A DNA stretch of 64,000 nt from Tiliqua scincoides (lineage: Eukaryota > Chordata > Lepidosauria > Squamata > Scincidae): contig NC_089824.1 in assembly GCF_035046505.1 (NCBI RefSeq), positions 222,092,596 to 222,156,595 on the forward strand, given 5' to 3'. This document shows, piece by piece, positions 22,156-34,318 of this stretch. Position numbers and translations under genes: made by a program. The first letter of the stretch is position 1, and each line of letters opens with the position of its first letter. Under the pieces are notes generated by a model. The model saw only the letters and a list, made by a program, of their open reading frames with translations. It did not search any database and was not told the origin of the DNA.

Positions 22156-22350
22156 CAGTGGTGTTGCTGGAGAGGGTGCAAAGCGCTGCGGTCTGCAGGG
22201 AGCTTCACCACAGTGTGCAAGTGGCCCCTCCCCATTCGCCTCCGTTTTGCTGCCCCTGCCCGGAATGGCTCCGAAGTACTGCTTTGTACACCGTGGTGAG
22301 GCTCCCTGCAACACTTAGCATTTTGACCCCCCTCCCCAGCTTTGCCACTG
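22156..22350. mobile_element. Palindromic hAT-type MITE
   Basis: Starts 'cagtggtgttgctgg' and ends 'ccccagctttgccactg', with internal arms 'ggcccctccccattcg' and 'cccggaatggctccgaag'. It belongs to the family of the copies with exact 8-bp duplications at 24823, 50662 and 60698. Its own flanks do not match. Confidence 0.75.
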
Positions 22351-22599
22351 ACAACAGTCTCTGACCAGCAATGACAGCCAGTGGAATGACAAGGGCTGCA
22401 ATGCAGAAACTTGTTCAGACATATTTATTCCCCCTCCCTCAGCAGGCCAACGCAAACGCTTCTTCTACAGTGATATGTGCAGAACTTGGGCTCAGTTGAC
22501 TGCTGTAAATTGGCCTGAGGGGATTGTAGCCTGTGCCTTTCATGAGCCAATAGACAGTCAGTCTGAGTTTGTCTGAGCCAATCATTATAAAGTTTTGTT

Positions 22600-23145
22600 T
22601 GGGCCAATGGACTCACTGTTGAGGAAAGTCAACTGAGTACCTTGTAAGGAGCCCTTGTAAGTTGGAGGACCAAATGGAGAACTGCTGCAGGAGAGAAGGC
22701 TGCAGTACCACTGGAGGAAAGGTAGAGGCTGCTGTGTGCAGAGCCACTGAGGCTATAAAAGGGGCTGCACCAGCACAGGGGGCTCAGAGACCACCAGGGA
22801 AGAGATGCCAAGAGGAGCTTCAAGCTGCAGGACAAGAGACCACCAGGGAAGACCTGCAGTGAGGAGCTGAACCCTGAGCTCTGTGGGAGAGCTGGGAGAG
22901 AGAGCTTCTTGCTGGAGCTGAGTACCAGAGGGGAACTTCCATCAAGCCTCCAGCTCTTGGCCTGCCTGAAGTCCTGCTGCCTCCTGCTTGCCTAGTGCCT
23001 GCCTGCCTGCCTGCCTCAGGTCCTCTCTCAATTGGGGGAATTTGAAATAAGGTCTTTCCATTTGTTTGGTTAAGGTTCCATTACTCCTAATAAAAAGCCT
23101 TAAACTTAGCTTGGTGTCAGTGGTCTCTTTCAATCCTGCATAACA
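22600..23145 (+). mobile_element. Possible solo LTR, fossil
   Basis: Promoter-like and terminator-like signals lie in LTR order: 'tataaaaggggctgc' near 22755 and 'aataaaaagcc' near 23090, followed by a T/G-rich stretch. There is no internal coding region, so a solo LTR is the likeliest reading. The family, exact ends and target duplication were not established; age is unknown. Treat as a candidate only. Confidence 0.35.
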
Positions 23146-23187
23146 ACTGCAACCCGCCTAGGAAATAACAGGTGTGCTGGAAGCCCT

Positions 23188-23400
23188 CATAAGAACATAA
23201 GAAGAGCCCCACTGGATCAGGCCATAGGCCCATCTAATCCAGCTTCCTGGATCTCACAGTGCCCCATCAAATGCCCCAGGGAGCACACCTGATAACAAGA
23301 GACCTGCATCCTGGTGCTCTCCCTTGCATCTGACATAGCCCATTTCTAAAATCAGGTTGCACATACACATCATGGCTTCTAACCTGTAATGGATTTTACG
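23188..23400 (-). mobile_element. CR1 LINE 3' UTR fragment, minus strand
   Basis: Begins 'cataagaacataagaagagc' and continues 'ggatcaggccataggccc', the reverse complement of the CR1 end, running to 'ttctaacctgtaatggat'. It has the same length and cut-off type as the 14.3-kb copy. Confidence 0.85.
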
Positions 23401-24822
23401 GTAGTAGTTCTCTTGCACACGTAGTTCTCTTGCATTGCAGCAGAATGCTGGACAAGACAGCCTTTTTCCAATTCTACAGTTCTATGACTTATAATTCTGG
23501 TAGCGGTTTTCAGTGCAGAAAGTTACAAATCTTATCGAGCTCATGGCCAAACGGGTTTAAATCTGTGCTTCTGACACCCAGACCTGGCGCTCTCTCCAGC
23601 CCACTGTGCTGATCCTTGGGGAATGCATTTGGAAATTAATTGCTCATAGTTTGCATTTTCATCTCCCTCTTCACTATTTTTTCAATATGTAAAAAGAGAA
23701 AATATTATTTCTAAAACTTTCCAACACCCCCTCCCCACAGTTGCCCCATTTTTCTTTGTCTTGCATTGACAAATGTCTCTTGCTAGAATGTCCTCTCTTG
23801 GATTATTTGCTAGAGAAGCAGCATCTGAATATTTGGCAGCCCCAAATGGGGGTTGGAGTGGGGGGGGGGATGGCTATTTCTGTGGAAACAAGTCAGCAGA
23901 ACTTCTGATGAACTGGCAACTCTGCTGCATGAAGTCCTAAATTACGTTAATGTAATTAAACAGGGGCACTGAGTTCATGAGAGGCATCTGCTAAATGCAC
24001 AAAAGCAATAAAAGTGAGAAATTGTGGCTTCTTGGAGACTTGTCCCTGCCAAATAGCTGGGCAATTGTCATTAGGAGATTGCAGGCCCTTCTTGGCTCGG
24101 AGGAGGCTCTCACTACTGACTGAGTTCTCTGGCTGAAACTGAGTTTTGCACACTAAGCTGGAACCTTAACCCTGATGTGGGAAGTGAGGCAGGTCTTGAG
24201 TGGAGCAACAGATAAAGCAACCTCAGATAAGGGGATGTGGGTTGTCCTAAATGTGTGAACTGTTGGGCTTTGCCTAGGATCTGGGCTCCAAACTAGTGTT
24301 GGTAAATTAGCTAGTTTATTAAAAGGGTTCTATGGAGTTCCTTGGCAGGGCTCTTAGTGCAGACCTGCAGCAGGTTTTCTTCTGGGCAGAGGGAAGAAGA
24401 GGCTTGGAATCTGTGGTGTCCTTTAGGTGTCAGTTCCAATTAGAACTTTCAGGCAAATTAGGGGGACTTGGGCAGAACGAGGTGAAATTCCCTTGTCTCT
24501 CACATTTTCATGGATGGGGGCAATTTGGGGGAGTAGGGGCAAAATTCACCTGTAGTGCTCTGAGCTGCTAGCCACCATTTCCCCTCCAGAAAGCCACATT
24601 GTGACCTGGTGTCATTCTGATGAGCATTCCGGGGGGGGTGGCTGCCTGTTGAGAGGAGTACCAGTAAGTTTCACCCCACCCCAAAAGTTGCACCACCCCC
24701 AAAAGTTGCCCCACACTTTGAAAACTACCAAATGTCCCCTTTCTTGGCCTGCAACTGAACCTGCAGATGGAGTGGGGTGGGTCATTACAATTGCTATCTA
24801 GTTTTTTCACTGAACCTGAATA
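23401..24822. other. Intergenic, no gene recognised
   Basis: About 1.4 kb with no recognised repeat or gene. G-rich and C-rich short runs occur near 23860 and 24630. Open frames are under 90 codons. Confidence 0.4.
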
Positions 24823-25101
24823 CAGTGGCATAGCTAGAGGGGGTGCAAAGCACTAAGTTTTTCAGGGAGCATCACCTCAGCATGCAAGTGGCCTCACCCC
24901 CTCCCTTCAGAGCCATTTCAGGCAGGGGGGAGCAATTCGGAGGCATTCGCCTTGACTGTCCATGCACTCCATCTTGCCTTCACCTCTGTTTGCTCCCCCT
25001 CCTGGAAAGTCTTCAAAGAGAAGGGGGAGGGGCTGCTTGCATGCTGCACAGAGGCTCCCTACCAAACTTAGCGCTTTGCACCCCCTCTAGTTCCACCACT
25101 G
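24823..25101. mobile_element. Palindromic hAT-type MITE with exact target duplication
   Basis: Ends 'cagtggcatagctagagg' and 'ctctagttccaccactg', flanked by CCTGAATA on both sides (24815-24822 and 25102-25109). The interior is a long inverted repeat carrying 'ggtgcaaagc' and 'gctttgcacc'. This copy proves the family's 8-bp duplication. Confidence 0.9.
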
Positions 25102-25109
25102 CCTGAATA

Positions 25110-26425
25110 CAACCCACTTTGCTTTGAGGATGATACTTCAAAGCAGAGACATACCTGGTGGCCAAAACAGTTCTCCATCCTATTTGAAAAGGCCACCCTG
25201 TCTCCTCAAGGAGTTCAAGTTAGCGTCTGTGGGACGGTGACTGGCCCAGCATCACTCTGTGTGCTTCCTGAGCCTTCACCCCCTGGTCCAAGTCCGATTC
25301 TCTGTCTGCCACACTAGCATTGGGCTGGCAAATGTTAGTGGTGATTGCCTAAACAACTGTATGGCTGATGTACTACTAGGTGCTTATGTGAATGCACAAA
25401 ACCCTTTGCTTGACCAGTCTGTCCTGTGTTGATAACATTGCAACAATTATGATCACTGTAAAATTGTTTTAAAAATGCTGTAGTTTTGTTTGGGTCTTTT
25501 AATTATAACTATATCCAAGATCAGGCCTTTTCAATCTTGCTAAGTATTCTACCCATCCCACTAAGATTTTTGTGTCCTCCTTTACTGAAATCTGAAAGGG
25601 TATCTCTGCATAGTGGAGTTGTGATTCTGATTAACTTTGGAGGCTTTGCCAGGCACTGTAGCCAACTGGTCCTGGTGACCACCATCATTTCTTTGGTGTC
25701 ACGTGGAGCAAATAGGCTGCCACTCCTTAGATTGACTGGTGTCCTGGATCCAAAATAGGGGAACTGGATGTCTGAACCAAATCAGCAGGATGACTTGAGT
25801 GAAATTGAGAGGAAAAAATGACTGAGGAAAAGCACAGAGTGAGGAAATGGAAAAGGTCTACAGATAAATGGCTGTATCCCCAAGGGGGTTCCACATGCGC
25901 CGACCAGCTCAATAAATGCATGAGGAGCAGAAAAGGGGCAGGGAAGATGAAAACAGAAGAATTGAAAGTAATGGGAGGTGTGAAAAAAGAAACACCTGCC
26001 TGGTCTTGAAAGGAGGCATCAGGATTCCAGATGGACAGAGCAGCAGTTGGGATGACTGTAAAGGGAAAATGAGGACTGAAGAGATGCCTGTCCTGTGTTT
26101 GCCATTCCTGATAAAATCACACAGACAGTAGCAAGAGGCAAGGACTGCCCTCCTTTTGCCACCCTTGTTGCTGGCACAGGAAACACCTGTTGTCAATGGA
26201 AAAGGAAGGGACCAAGGACTGCCCTCCATTTGCCATCTTTGCTGTGGCCATTAACAGCAGGTGGAAACTTTCTCAATGTTTCTATCGGATTATTATGACT
26301 TTTTTATTATGCCTGCTCCCCTCACCTTCGGAGGGAAGTCAGAGCCCAACAGGCTTCCCTGGGCCTCCCAATGCTTTATAAGGCATTAAACATCACTTCC
26401 AGTTTTCCACTTGTGAAACGTGTGG
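25110..26425. other. Intergenic, no gene recognised
   Basis: About 1.3 kb without a recognised element. A weak internal duplication is visible: 'aggactgccctcc' followed by 'ttttgcca' or 'atttgccatc' occurs near 26142 and 26215. Confidence 0.4.
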
Positions 26426-26427
26426 GT

Positions 26428-26608
26428 TGACAGCCCAATCCTATGCATGTCTACTCAGAAGCAAGTCCCATTAGAGCCAATGGGGCTTACTCCCAGGAAA
26501 GTGTGGATAGGATTGCACTGTGAGTGTGCGGCGGTAGCACTTTTCGAAGGACTCTGCCGGGGGGGGGGGATCTGCGTCCCCTGCCTCCCCACCCACCGCA
26601 CGTCCCTA
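26428..26608. repeat. CAATCCTA foldback repeat plus a palindrome arm
   Basis: 26428-26517 runs from 'cagcccaatcctatgcat' through 'tactcagaagcaagtccca' and 'gggcttactcccaggaaag' to 'gtggataggattgca', with inverted ends. 26518-26608 is one arm of the palindromic family of 2693-2917 ('cttttcgaaggactctgcc', then 'ctccccacccaccgcacg'). Confidence 0.6.
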
Positions 26609-27800
26609 GCCTGTAAACATTTGAGACTTGTCATGCGCCATTCCCACTCCTCATCACCACCTCCTGGGCAAGACAAGCTGATGTTTGCTCTCTCTAGCAG
26701 TTCACCCATGTCAGGCAGATGGGCTCATTAGAGGGGGGGACTTCTTCCTTGGATTTTGCTGAGGAGTGTGTGCTGAAGAGAGAGGGCGTTGGAGAGCAGC
26801 GCAGTTGATGAGATCAGATTTCGTTGTCTGGACCAAGCCAAGTCTTTCAGAGGGTGGCCTGCTTTTGTCCCTGATGGAGAGAGAAAGGGGGCCCATCTGC
26901 AAAAATTGCTCAGCCACATGTCACACTTCGTATCGTGAAAGAAGGAGTCTGCAGACCAAGTTCTTTCAGAGAGCATTTGCTACTGCCGGCTGCGTCTGAC
27001 TCTGGAGCTCTGCCAGTTGCACAGAATCTACACTGAGGAGCACAGACAGTGTTCTCTGTCAGGAGCCAGACTTCAGCATTCAGGTTCAGGCATCTCTCCA
27101 GGAGCCTGTAAAGGCTGAATCTGGGCCCCAAAAGCTTCTTGTCTGCCCCATTCAGCAAAGTTCTGATCCCAGTCACTGTCCCCCCACCCAATTCTGCATG
27201 TATAAGCTGATGCACTTCAGCTACTTTGTCCCAAGGCAAGAGATACAAGAAAGGCTCTCCAACCTCTTCTCTCCCCTCTATATGAACAAAGAGGCTCACC
27301 CCGATGCACGTCCACTGCTCAGTTCTGCGCACAAGCCAAGAAACAGGCCATAAGCAGTGGAGGTGCCTAAAGGCAGGGTCTAAGTATGGGGTGGGGGAAG
27401 GAAACACTTCATTGGAGCCCAGGGCCCAGGGGGAGCCAACCCAAGCTGCAGCCCCATGACCCCTTGAAGAAATCAAGGCTGAACTGTAGAAGATGCACTG
27501 TCTGCTGTTATGAATGGGAACTTATTTCCCTGGGTCCATGTTCAATTTGAGGGCCTTTGCAAGAGTCATTTGGAATTCACCAAATTTTGACTGTTCCTGT
27601 TAACTCAGTAAATTGATGGCATTAATAATAAAGTTCTTCCTTGTGTGCCTTTTCCAAAGGTATGGCTGGCAGGTTCAGAAGTACCAATTAAGTGCAGCTG
27701 AGAAACCTGACTAGCTCAGGCTCAGGGTCTAAGTAGCCCAGCATCCTGATTCCCAGTGGCTAACCAAACGTCTCCAATTTCCTCCCAGAAACTATGCTGA
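26609..27800. other. Intergenic, with one unassigned minus-strand open frame
   Basis: No repeat is recognised. The minus strand carries a 188-codon ATG frame (26910-27476) whose protein is unlike any family I know. An AATAAA on the plus strand (about 27627) has no gene attached. I do not call a gene here. Confidence 0.35.
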
Positions 27801-28768
27801 TTCCTACTAATCTCTGTAGCAGATGACACCAAACTAGTCAGGATCATAAAAACCAAAGCAGATTGTGAAGGACTCCCAAAGGACCTCTCCAGATTGAGTG
27901 GATGGGCATCCAAATGGCAAATGTGATTCAACATTCACAAGTGTAAAGTGATCCACATTGGGGTAAAAAAGGCCTCAGCTTCACTGAGCTATACACTGAT
28001 GGGGTCTGAGCTGCCAGGAAAGAGATCTTGGGATTGTAGTGGAGAGCTCAGTGAAGAACACTGTAGCAATGGCTTTGCGATGCCTTGGAAAGCGAGCAAG
28101 ACTCAAGAGTCAAGCTGCTTGATGTAGTGCAAGAGCAGAAGCAGTGAGGAGTCAGAGAAGCAATGAAGAGACGACAAGCAGTTTTCCAGAATCAATGCAG
28201 AGAGGGAAGGCCATTTTTACAAGCTTCCCAGCTGCCTTTTATTCTCTTTTGCAACGTTTTATAAGTCACTCTTTGGTACTTGATAACGGTACTATAACAA
28301 TGCATTTCAGAGCTATGAACGCTTCCTTAGAATGCTATCTCAGCTTGTTCCCAGACTTCAGCTTTAGGAACCAGCTCACTCCGGCTTGCCTGAGTGGGGG
28401 GGCAGGTTTGCCTGCTGCCATGTTCACTAAAGCCAAAGAGTGCTTCTGCATAAACACTGCATCTAAACACTACAAACACAGCACACAGCAGTGGCGAAGA
28501 ACATTCGGTGCTAGGAGTCATTTGGGACGGGATCCAGAATAGGACTGCTAACATTCTATTGCCCCTAAACAAGGCAGCCACACTTGGAATACTGTGTGCA
28601 GTTCTGGTTGCCGCACCTCAAGAAGGATATTGGAGAGCTGGAAAAGGTGCAAAAGGGGGCGCCCAAGATGATCAGAGGGTAGGAGCACCTTCCTTACGAG
28701 GAAAGGCTACAACACTTGGGCTATTTAGCTTGGGGGAAAAGTTGATTTAACATGGACATGATTGAAAC
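27800..28768 (+). mobile_element. Old CR1 LINE fragment split by an insertion
   Basis: Left part 27800-28077 covers 'gcagatgacaccaaact' (the FADDTK region) and 'gtgtaaagtgatccacattg'. The right part, from about 28491, has 'actgtgtgcagttctgg' and 'ccttacgaggaaaggctac'. The pieces are more diverged from the other CR1 copies here. The gap of about 410 bases between them is the separate insertion at 28078-28490. Confidence 0.7.
28078..28490 (-). mobile_element. Possible solo LTR inserted in an old CR1, fossil
   Basis: About 410 bases interrupting a CR1. On the minus strand it has 'cttataaaacg' followed about 20 bases later by 'aataaaaggc', the promoter and poly(A) order of an LTR. No coding part is present. 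The exact ends are uncertain, and it must be younger than the CR1 it splits. Confidence 0.35.
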
Positions 28769-29439
28769 TCCCCCTTTTATTAGTGAATAACATAAAATAA
28801 AAAAGACAACAAGAAGAGACACCCCACCCCCAAGAACCAGAAAAGCCTCTGCCAGCCACGCAAGCATGTCTGAAGTACCTTTTGTGGACTTATCCTGCCA
28901 AGCCAATATTGATCCTCCCCGACACCAGCTGATTTTAGGACTACTTCGGACTAACAGTGCTATTCTTCTAGAATTCTGTATATTTTCAGGTACAAATGTA
29001 AAGGGCATTTGATATCTTTTGGTGCACACCTACAATGTAACATGTGAATGTGATAACCGAGTTTTCAGACTCAGGAATCATACAGGAACACTTGTCAGGG
29101 AGCCAAGATTTGGCTGTAGAGCCCTTTTGGCAAACACCATTTGCTGCACAAGGTGGCTTGCGAGATGACCCTAGTTTTCTATAGTGTGCATGTTTTGGGG
29201 GGAGGGGATATTTCTGTGAGAAGATGATGACGATCAATGGCTGCTGCTTCTTTGCCTTCAGCTGGCATTGACAGGCTGCCAGTGTCCTGCTTCTTCCTCT
29301 GGACAGTTTCCCCACCAGCAACAGCAACCTAACGCTGCCTGGCAGTGTGGCCTCACCTGATTCCATTGTGACTCAGCTGGGCATCCTCCTGCAAGTTGGG
29401 CCAGGAGCCAGGAATGAGCTTGCTTCCTTTCTGACAGCA
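28769..29439. other. Intergenic, no gene recognised
   Basis: 670 bases between two CR1 pieces. No recognised repeat or coding homology. The minus-strand open frames here are not like known proteins. Confidence 0.4.
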
Positions 29440-29952
29440 TTTGGGGCTCTTCAGTCTAGAAGAAAGGTGTCTGAGGGGGGACATGATTGAGATACAAAAT
29501 TATGCAAGGGATGGATAGAGTGGATAGGGAGATGCTTTTTTCACCTCTCACAAAACTCCAGAACCAGGGACATCTGCTAAAGTTGAGCGTTGGGAGAGTT
29601 AGGACAGACAAAAGAAAATCTTTCTTTACTCAGCATGTAGTTAGTCCGTGGAACTCCTTGCCACAGGATGTGGAGATGGTATCTGGCTTAGATGCTTTTA
29701 AAAGAAGATTGGACACTTTTCTGGAGGAAAAGTTCGTCATGGGTTACAAGCCATGATGTGTTTGTGCAACCTCCTGATTTTAGAAGTGGGTTACCTCAGA
29801 ATGCCAGATGTGAGGGAGGGCACCAGAATGCAGGTCTCTTGTTGTCTTGTGTGCTCCCTGGGGCATTTGGTGGGCCACTGTGAGATACAGAAAGCTGGAC
29901 TAGATGGGCCATAGGGCTTGATCCAGCAGGGCTGTTCTTATGTTCTGATACA
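29440..29952 (+). mobile_element. CR1 LINE 3' end
   Basis: Encodes the tail of ORF2 (VGRVRTDKRKSFFTQHVVS, PWNSLPQDVEMVSGLDAFK), followed by the complete 3' UTR ending 'gctgttcttatgttctg'. It is well preserved and closer to the 47.5-kb and 19.8-kb copies than to the old copy just upstream. Confidence 0.9.
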
Positions 29953-31084
29953 CCAGTAGATGCTTTTAATTCTGCAGTGTAGTAGTAACTGACTGAGAAT
30001 GTGTGAAGGAGCCCCTTGTCCTGGAAATCCAAGGGTCAGCAGTGGTCTCTTTGGGAGCTATCAAAGAAGGAACATCTCTTGCTTCCTGCAGGGCCCCCTC
30101 CTTCAGACGTGCCCCTTCTGGGATCTTTTTGGTTCCATCCATTAGACCTCCTCAGTGACTCCCCAGGGGTCCTTGCATTGCATTTTATGACATTCTTCCT
30201 ATTACAAATGCCTCTCCCTCTGTTGCTTTGTTTGCCTAAACATGGCTGTCCCTCCTGTCATCTATGACCCAAGCTTCATTTTTCTGTTGACGGACTCCAG
30301 GCTGAGAGCACTCTACACAGAACAGCAGGAAGGATGCATGGCTGCTACCTGGGACCAGGATTCTGGGTGCAAAGGTGAAGGTGCGCTTTGATCACCGCAT
30401 CTCCAAAAACTTATATGGTATATTTATCTTAGCATGTGTATCCTGTTTTTCTTTCCAAAAGAAAATTCAAAAGTGTCTAACAACAGAATGAAAACAGAGA
30501 AGGGGCAAGAAGGGCTCCCTGGAAAGGGTGTTCCATGATCCTGACACTGCAGCCAAAAAGGTTCTGCTCCTCTTTTTTACACCCCCACCCACACAGATCT
30601 ATCAGCAGGAGAGCTAGGAGCATAGGAGGGAACATATAGGAATAGGTAGCCCTTTGAGTAACCTGGAGTCTGAACTGCCTGTGATAAACCAGGAAAGAGA
30701 TCTTGGGGCTACTCAATAAACGTGAAGAGCAGTAGGTTCAGGGCCAAGGAGTGTGCCTTCCTGCCATGATATATGAGAGCCCAGAGGCAGCACTTCCCTA
30801 CCAGTAAGAAAATCAACTGAGGCAAGAAACCAGCACTGCAATCTCCACTGGTTGGTGTCCCCCTAGTGTCTCCCACCCTTCACAGTGTGTGGGAACCACC
30901 AACAAAATAACCAACTGCCCTGTAAGGAGGAGAAGGAGAAAAGAAGGAAGCAAGGCATATCCCCCACCCCCACCCCACAAACATGTCCTTTTCCTGTTTT
31001 AATGGTTTCCACTGTTTGATGTTATGTAAGCTCCTCTGGGAGTGTTGCTTTAAATAAATATATTTATATATATATAAAAGAACC
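29953..31084. other. Intergenic; small LINE scraps
   Basis: A short CR1-like piece lies at about 30655-30712 ('ctgcctgtgataaaccagg', 'aaagagatcttgggg'). An L2-like tail with AT repeats ends at about 31080. No gene is seen in the remainder. Confidence 0.4.
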
Positions 31085-32965
31085 TCCATGTTCAGGGGCA
31101 CTTCACTTCTGAATACCAGTTGTCAGGCAAGCAAGCAGCGAGAGGCTCTTCCTTCTAAACGCTTCCACCTGGCCACTTTGGGAAAAAGAATTCCGGAGCA
31201 ACTGGACCTCTGGTCAGACTTAGCCGGGCTGCTCTTGGGTTTCTCTGCCTGGGAGGCCTGTGCATCCCAAAGGGGTCTGCACAGCACCTTGGCCATGGCT
31301 GGCGCTAATTTTAACATTAAAGAGCAGCCGCGTATGCAAGAGTTGTTTAAGCTGCAGCTCGCAGACTCTCACTTCCATCCAGTCCCATCAGCCCCAGTGT
31401 GACGACTGTGGCCAAAACCCTCATGCATTTTTAACTGACAAAACAATTAGATCATGACTGACAAGAGCACCAAGACGGTATTAATGGCTGAGGAGGCTAT
31501 TGCACACTTCCTTTATAGCATCTGGACCCAGCCAACTGTCCTCGTTGGGAATACACTGGGCCGCGAGGTGCTATGGCTGCGCCTTTTGGAACGCACGGTC
31601 CCAGCTCCTTCCCTTCCTGCCTGTGTTTGGGAGAGGGCTGATGATGACAAATTGCAGCTCACTTCCATTCCATTCATCCAGCACTGACAGCCTGCCAATG
31701 GTCAGCCTGGCTCTTGTTGCGGCAGTTGCGAGGGCGGCCTCCACGGTCTTCGTGTTTCTGTTTCATCACTTGTGCCCTCACTCATCTCAGGAGACCAACA
31801 CTATCCCAACAGCACTGCAGCACCTCGAGGCTGAGGCCGTTTGCCACTGGATGACTCAGAAGTCGTTCTGCTGATCGCAGGGAACCAGCAGCCAAGGGTG
31901 GCTCTCTGTACAGATGTCTGCCACACATTTGCAGTGGCAGGAGCTTTCAGAAGTCAAATTTTTAAAATCCTGCTTCAATCAGTGCATGAAGTGCTCCGTC
32001 AGAGAGACTGGGTGGCTCAGAGCCTTGCTTGCACTCACCTTGGCCTCAGGACGTGCCCCCAAACCTGTGCCCCAGTCCAGCCAGCAATGAGCACTCCCCC
32101 TCTAGTTCCCTGGGTGAGCTGACAGTTGACCTACCAGCTCCATCAGGCAACCATTAGGTTGTACCGCAGCCCTTAAGTGGCCCAGACCAGCTCCTGTTAC
32201 TTGTCCCCTGAGCCAGGCAGGCCTCCTCCTCTTCCTCTGAGCAGCTGTCGGCTGCCATGTAATTTGTCAGAGACCATTTAGCCTTCCAGAAGGGCCTCGT
32301 GAGCCTTTTTGCACAAAGCTGCCTCTAGAGCAGTCATTATGAGCCCCCTTCCCCCTGCAGTGCCAGGCCAGCTTCTCCTGATTAATTCCACTCTGCCACC
32401 GTTGCCCACAGATTTTGGAGGGGCACAGAGAGCAGCTGGATAAGCAGGTGCCTTTCAAGGAGAGCCTCTCCGGTCCTCCAGCCATCATCACTGAGATGCT
32501 CAGCACAGGAAACCGAAAACAACTTTGGACCCAACTCCCTCCCGGCCACCCGGCCCCTCATCTGCTCCCCTGCTGCTTGCTTGGCAGGCAGTCCTCAAAA
32601 TCCTAGACCCTCCCAGACAGGAGAGTTTCCAAGCAGGAGAAACACTCGTTGGGCAAAGAGGCAAGTTGTGGCTCTCTGCTGTTCAGCTGGGGGAGAGCAA
32701 ATGCCCCTTTCCTTCCAAAGCGGTTGTTTGCTGGTGCTTCTTCTCCATCCTTTTTTAGATCAGAGCCATTCAGGAGCCATTTATTTATATAGTTTGCTAC
32801 ACAAACTGCCATGTGCACTTTTTGTTATTCAAGAATGATACATAAATATGCTTAATAGTAAATAATGTTTCCTAAAAAGGAAGCACAGTATCTCCCCTGA
32901 AGACTTGTGTAGTGCTATCCCCATTGATTTTGAACTAGGGCTCAGAGCTGTGATGAAAGAGTTCT
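31085..32965. other. Intergenic, unique-looking block
   Basis: About 1.9 kb with no recognised repeat, the longest repeat-free block between PDRG1 and XKR7. It contains moderately GC-rich parts with scattered CpG (about 31300-31930). No spliced coding pattern or RNA gene is recognised. Confidence 0.4.
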
Positions 32966-33375
32966 GCCCTAGACCTGTGGTCTTCAGCCTTTGTTGTGCT
33001 GCCATGACCCAAATAAATAAATAAACAAACTGGGGACCCACCATTGAACCTGCTCCCTCCTTGGACCCCATCCACTGACTCCCCACCCCATTGCGCCCTC
33101 CTGGCACTGTTCACTGTAACCAAATATTCTTATCAGAGAGAGCAGAAAAAATCAACATGAAGCCTGGCACTAACGAAAGCTATTTTATCCTGGTCCTGCT
33201 CTGTTTGCACAATCTCCTGGTACCTGAAGAGGTACACCAGATACCTCCTCCCTTTACCTGAGGGTGCTCTAGTCCAGTGGTCTTCAACCTTTTTCATTCC
33301 CGTAAATTGCTGGAACCCCACAACTGAGGCTTTGTGAACCCATTGGGGTCCTGACCCCAAGCTTGAAGAACACTG
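32966..33375. mobile_element. Two hAT-like elements of one family
   Basis: 33275-33375 has ends 'cagtggtcttcaaccttt' and 'gcttgaagaacactg' with similar flanks CTCTAGTC and CCCTAGAC (6 of 8). A related but incomplete piece lies at about 32975-33115 ('gtggtcttcagcctttg', 'ctggggacccacca'). Neither encodes protein. Confidence 0.65.
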
Positions 33376-33416
33376 CCCTAGACCACAATATCTTTCGGCT
33401 AATAAGAAAGGTGACC

Positions 33417-33580
33417 CAGTAGCATAGCTGTGCTGTGTCAGCAGCCCCTCCCACTCGCCATTGGAACCATCTTGGGCAGCAATGGCAATGGCAGAAGGAC
33501 TCGGATAGCGAGCTGGAGAACCCACTTACATGGCACATTGCAGCGCCTGCAATACTTACCATGCCACTGCTTCTTAGTGC
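33417..33580. mobile_element. Palindromic hAT-type MITE, second subfamily
   Basis: Starts 'cagtagcatagctgtgctg', has 'cagcccctcccactcgcca' and ends 'cttaccatgccactg'. It resembles the 60698-60926 copy more than the 'gggggtgcaaagc' subfamily. Confidence 0.65.
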
Positions 33581-33841
33581 TTTTAGACATATGAGGAGTA
33601 ACTTCCACTCCTTTGTAAGGAATTACAACAGATGCACACCCATTTAAGCCCAAAGAGAAGAGCTTTCGGCCCAAAGCCCACAAGCAGCATGACAGCCTGG
33701 GCAAATTTCCCTGCGTAATGGCAGACAAGGGTGCTGAAGCAGGCCCGGCAGCAGACAGCAGCATCCTCAGATAGCTGCCAAGGGCCCCAAGCTAGGACTG
33801 GGCTTTCAGCCTTACGCAGGTCTTTGGGGGTCATCTCAGGC

Positions 33842-34318
33842 AGTGGTGTAGCTAGAGGGGGCGCAAACCACTAAGTTTGGCAGGGAACCTCACCATGGCG
33901 TGCAAACGGCCCCTCCCCTTTGGAGCCACTCTGAGTGGGGGAGCAAAACAGAGGCGTACACCTGGCTCCGAAGGGGAGGGGTCACGAGTGAAATGCACGA
34001 AAAAGCAGTGTTTTCAAATCATGTTGCTACAGCCAAATGCATGGCTGCAACACTTTTGCTGATGTTGGAAGAGGGGAAAGGTGCAAACACCCTGTACAAG
34101 CACCCTACAGTGGCGTGGCTAGAGGGGGTGCAAAGCGCCAAGTTTTGCAGGGAGCCTCACCACAGCATGCAAGGGGCCTCTCCCCTACAGACCCATGCCA
34201 GGTGGTGAGAACAAAACAGAGGTGTATTCCTGGCTCAGGACAGGAGGGGCCCCTTGCACACTGCTGGGAGGCTCACTGCAAAACTTAATGCTTTGCACCC
34301 CCTCCAGCTATGCCACTG
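33842..34318. mobile_element. Two palindromic hAT-type MITE copies
   Basis: The first copy (33842 to about 33985) has a good left arm ('cagtggtgtagctagagg') but its right arm is cut off. The second (34108-34318) is whole: 'cagtggcgtggctagagg' to 'ctccagctatgccactg', with similar flanks GCACCCTA and GCACTCTG (6 of 8). Confidence 0.75.
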
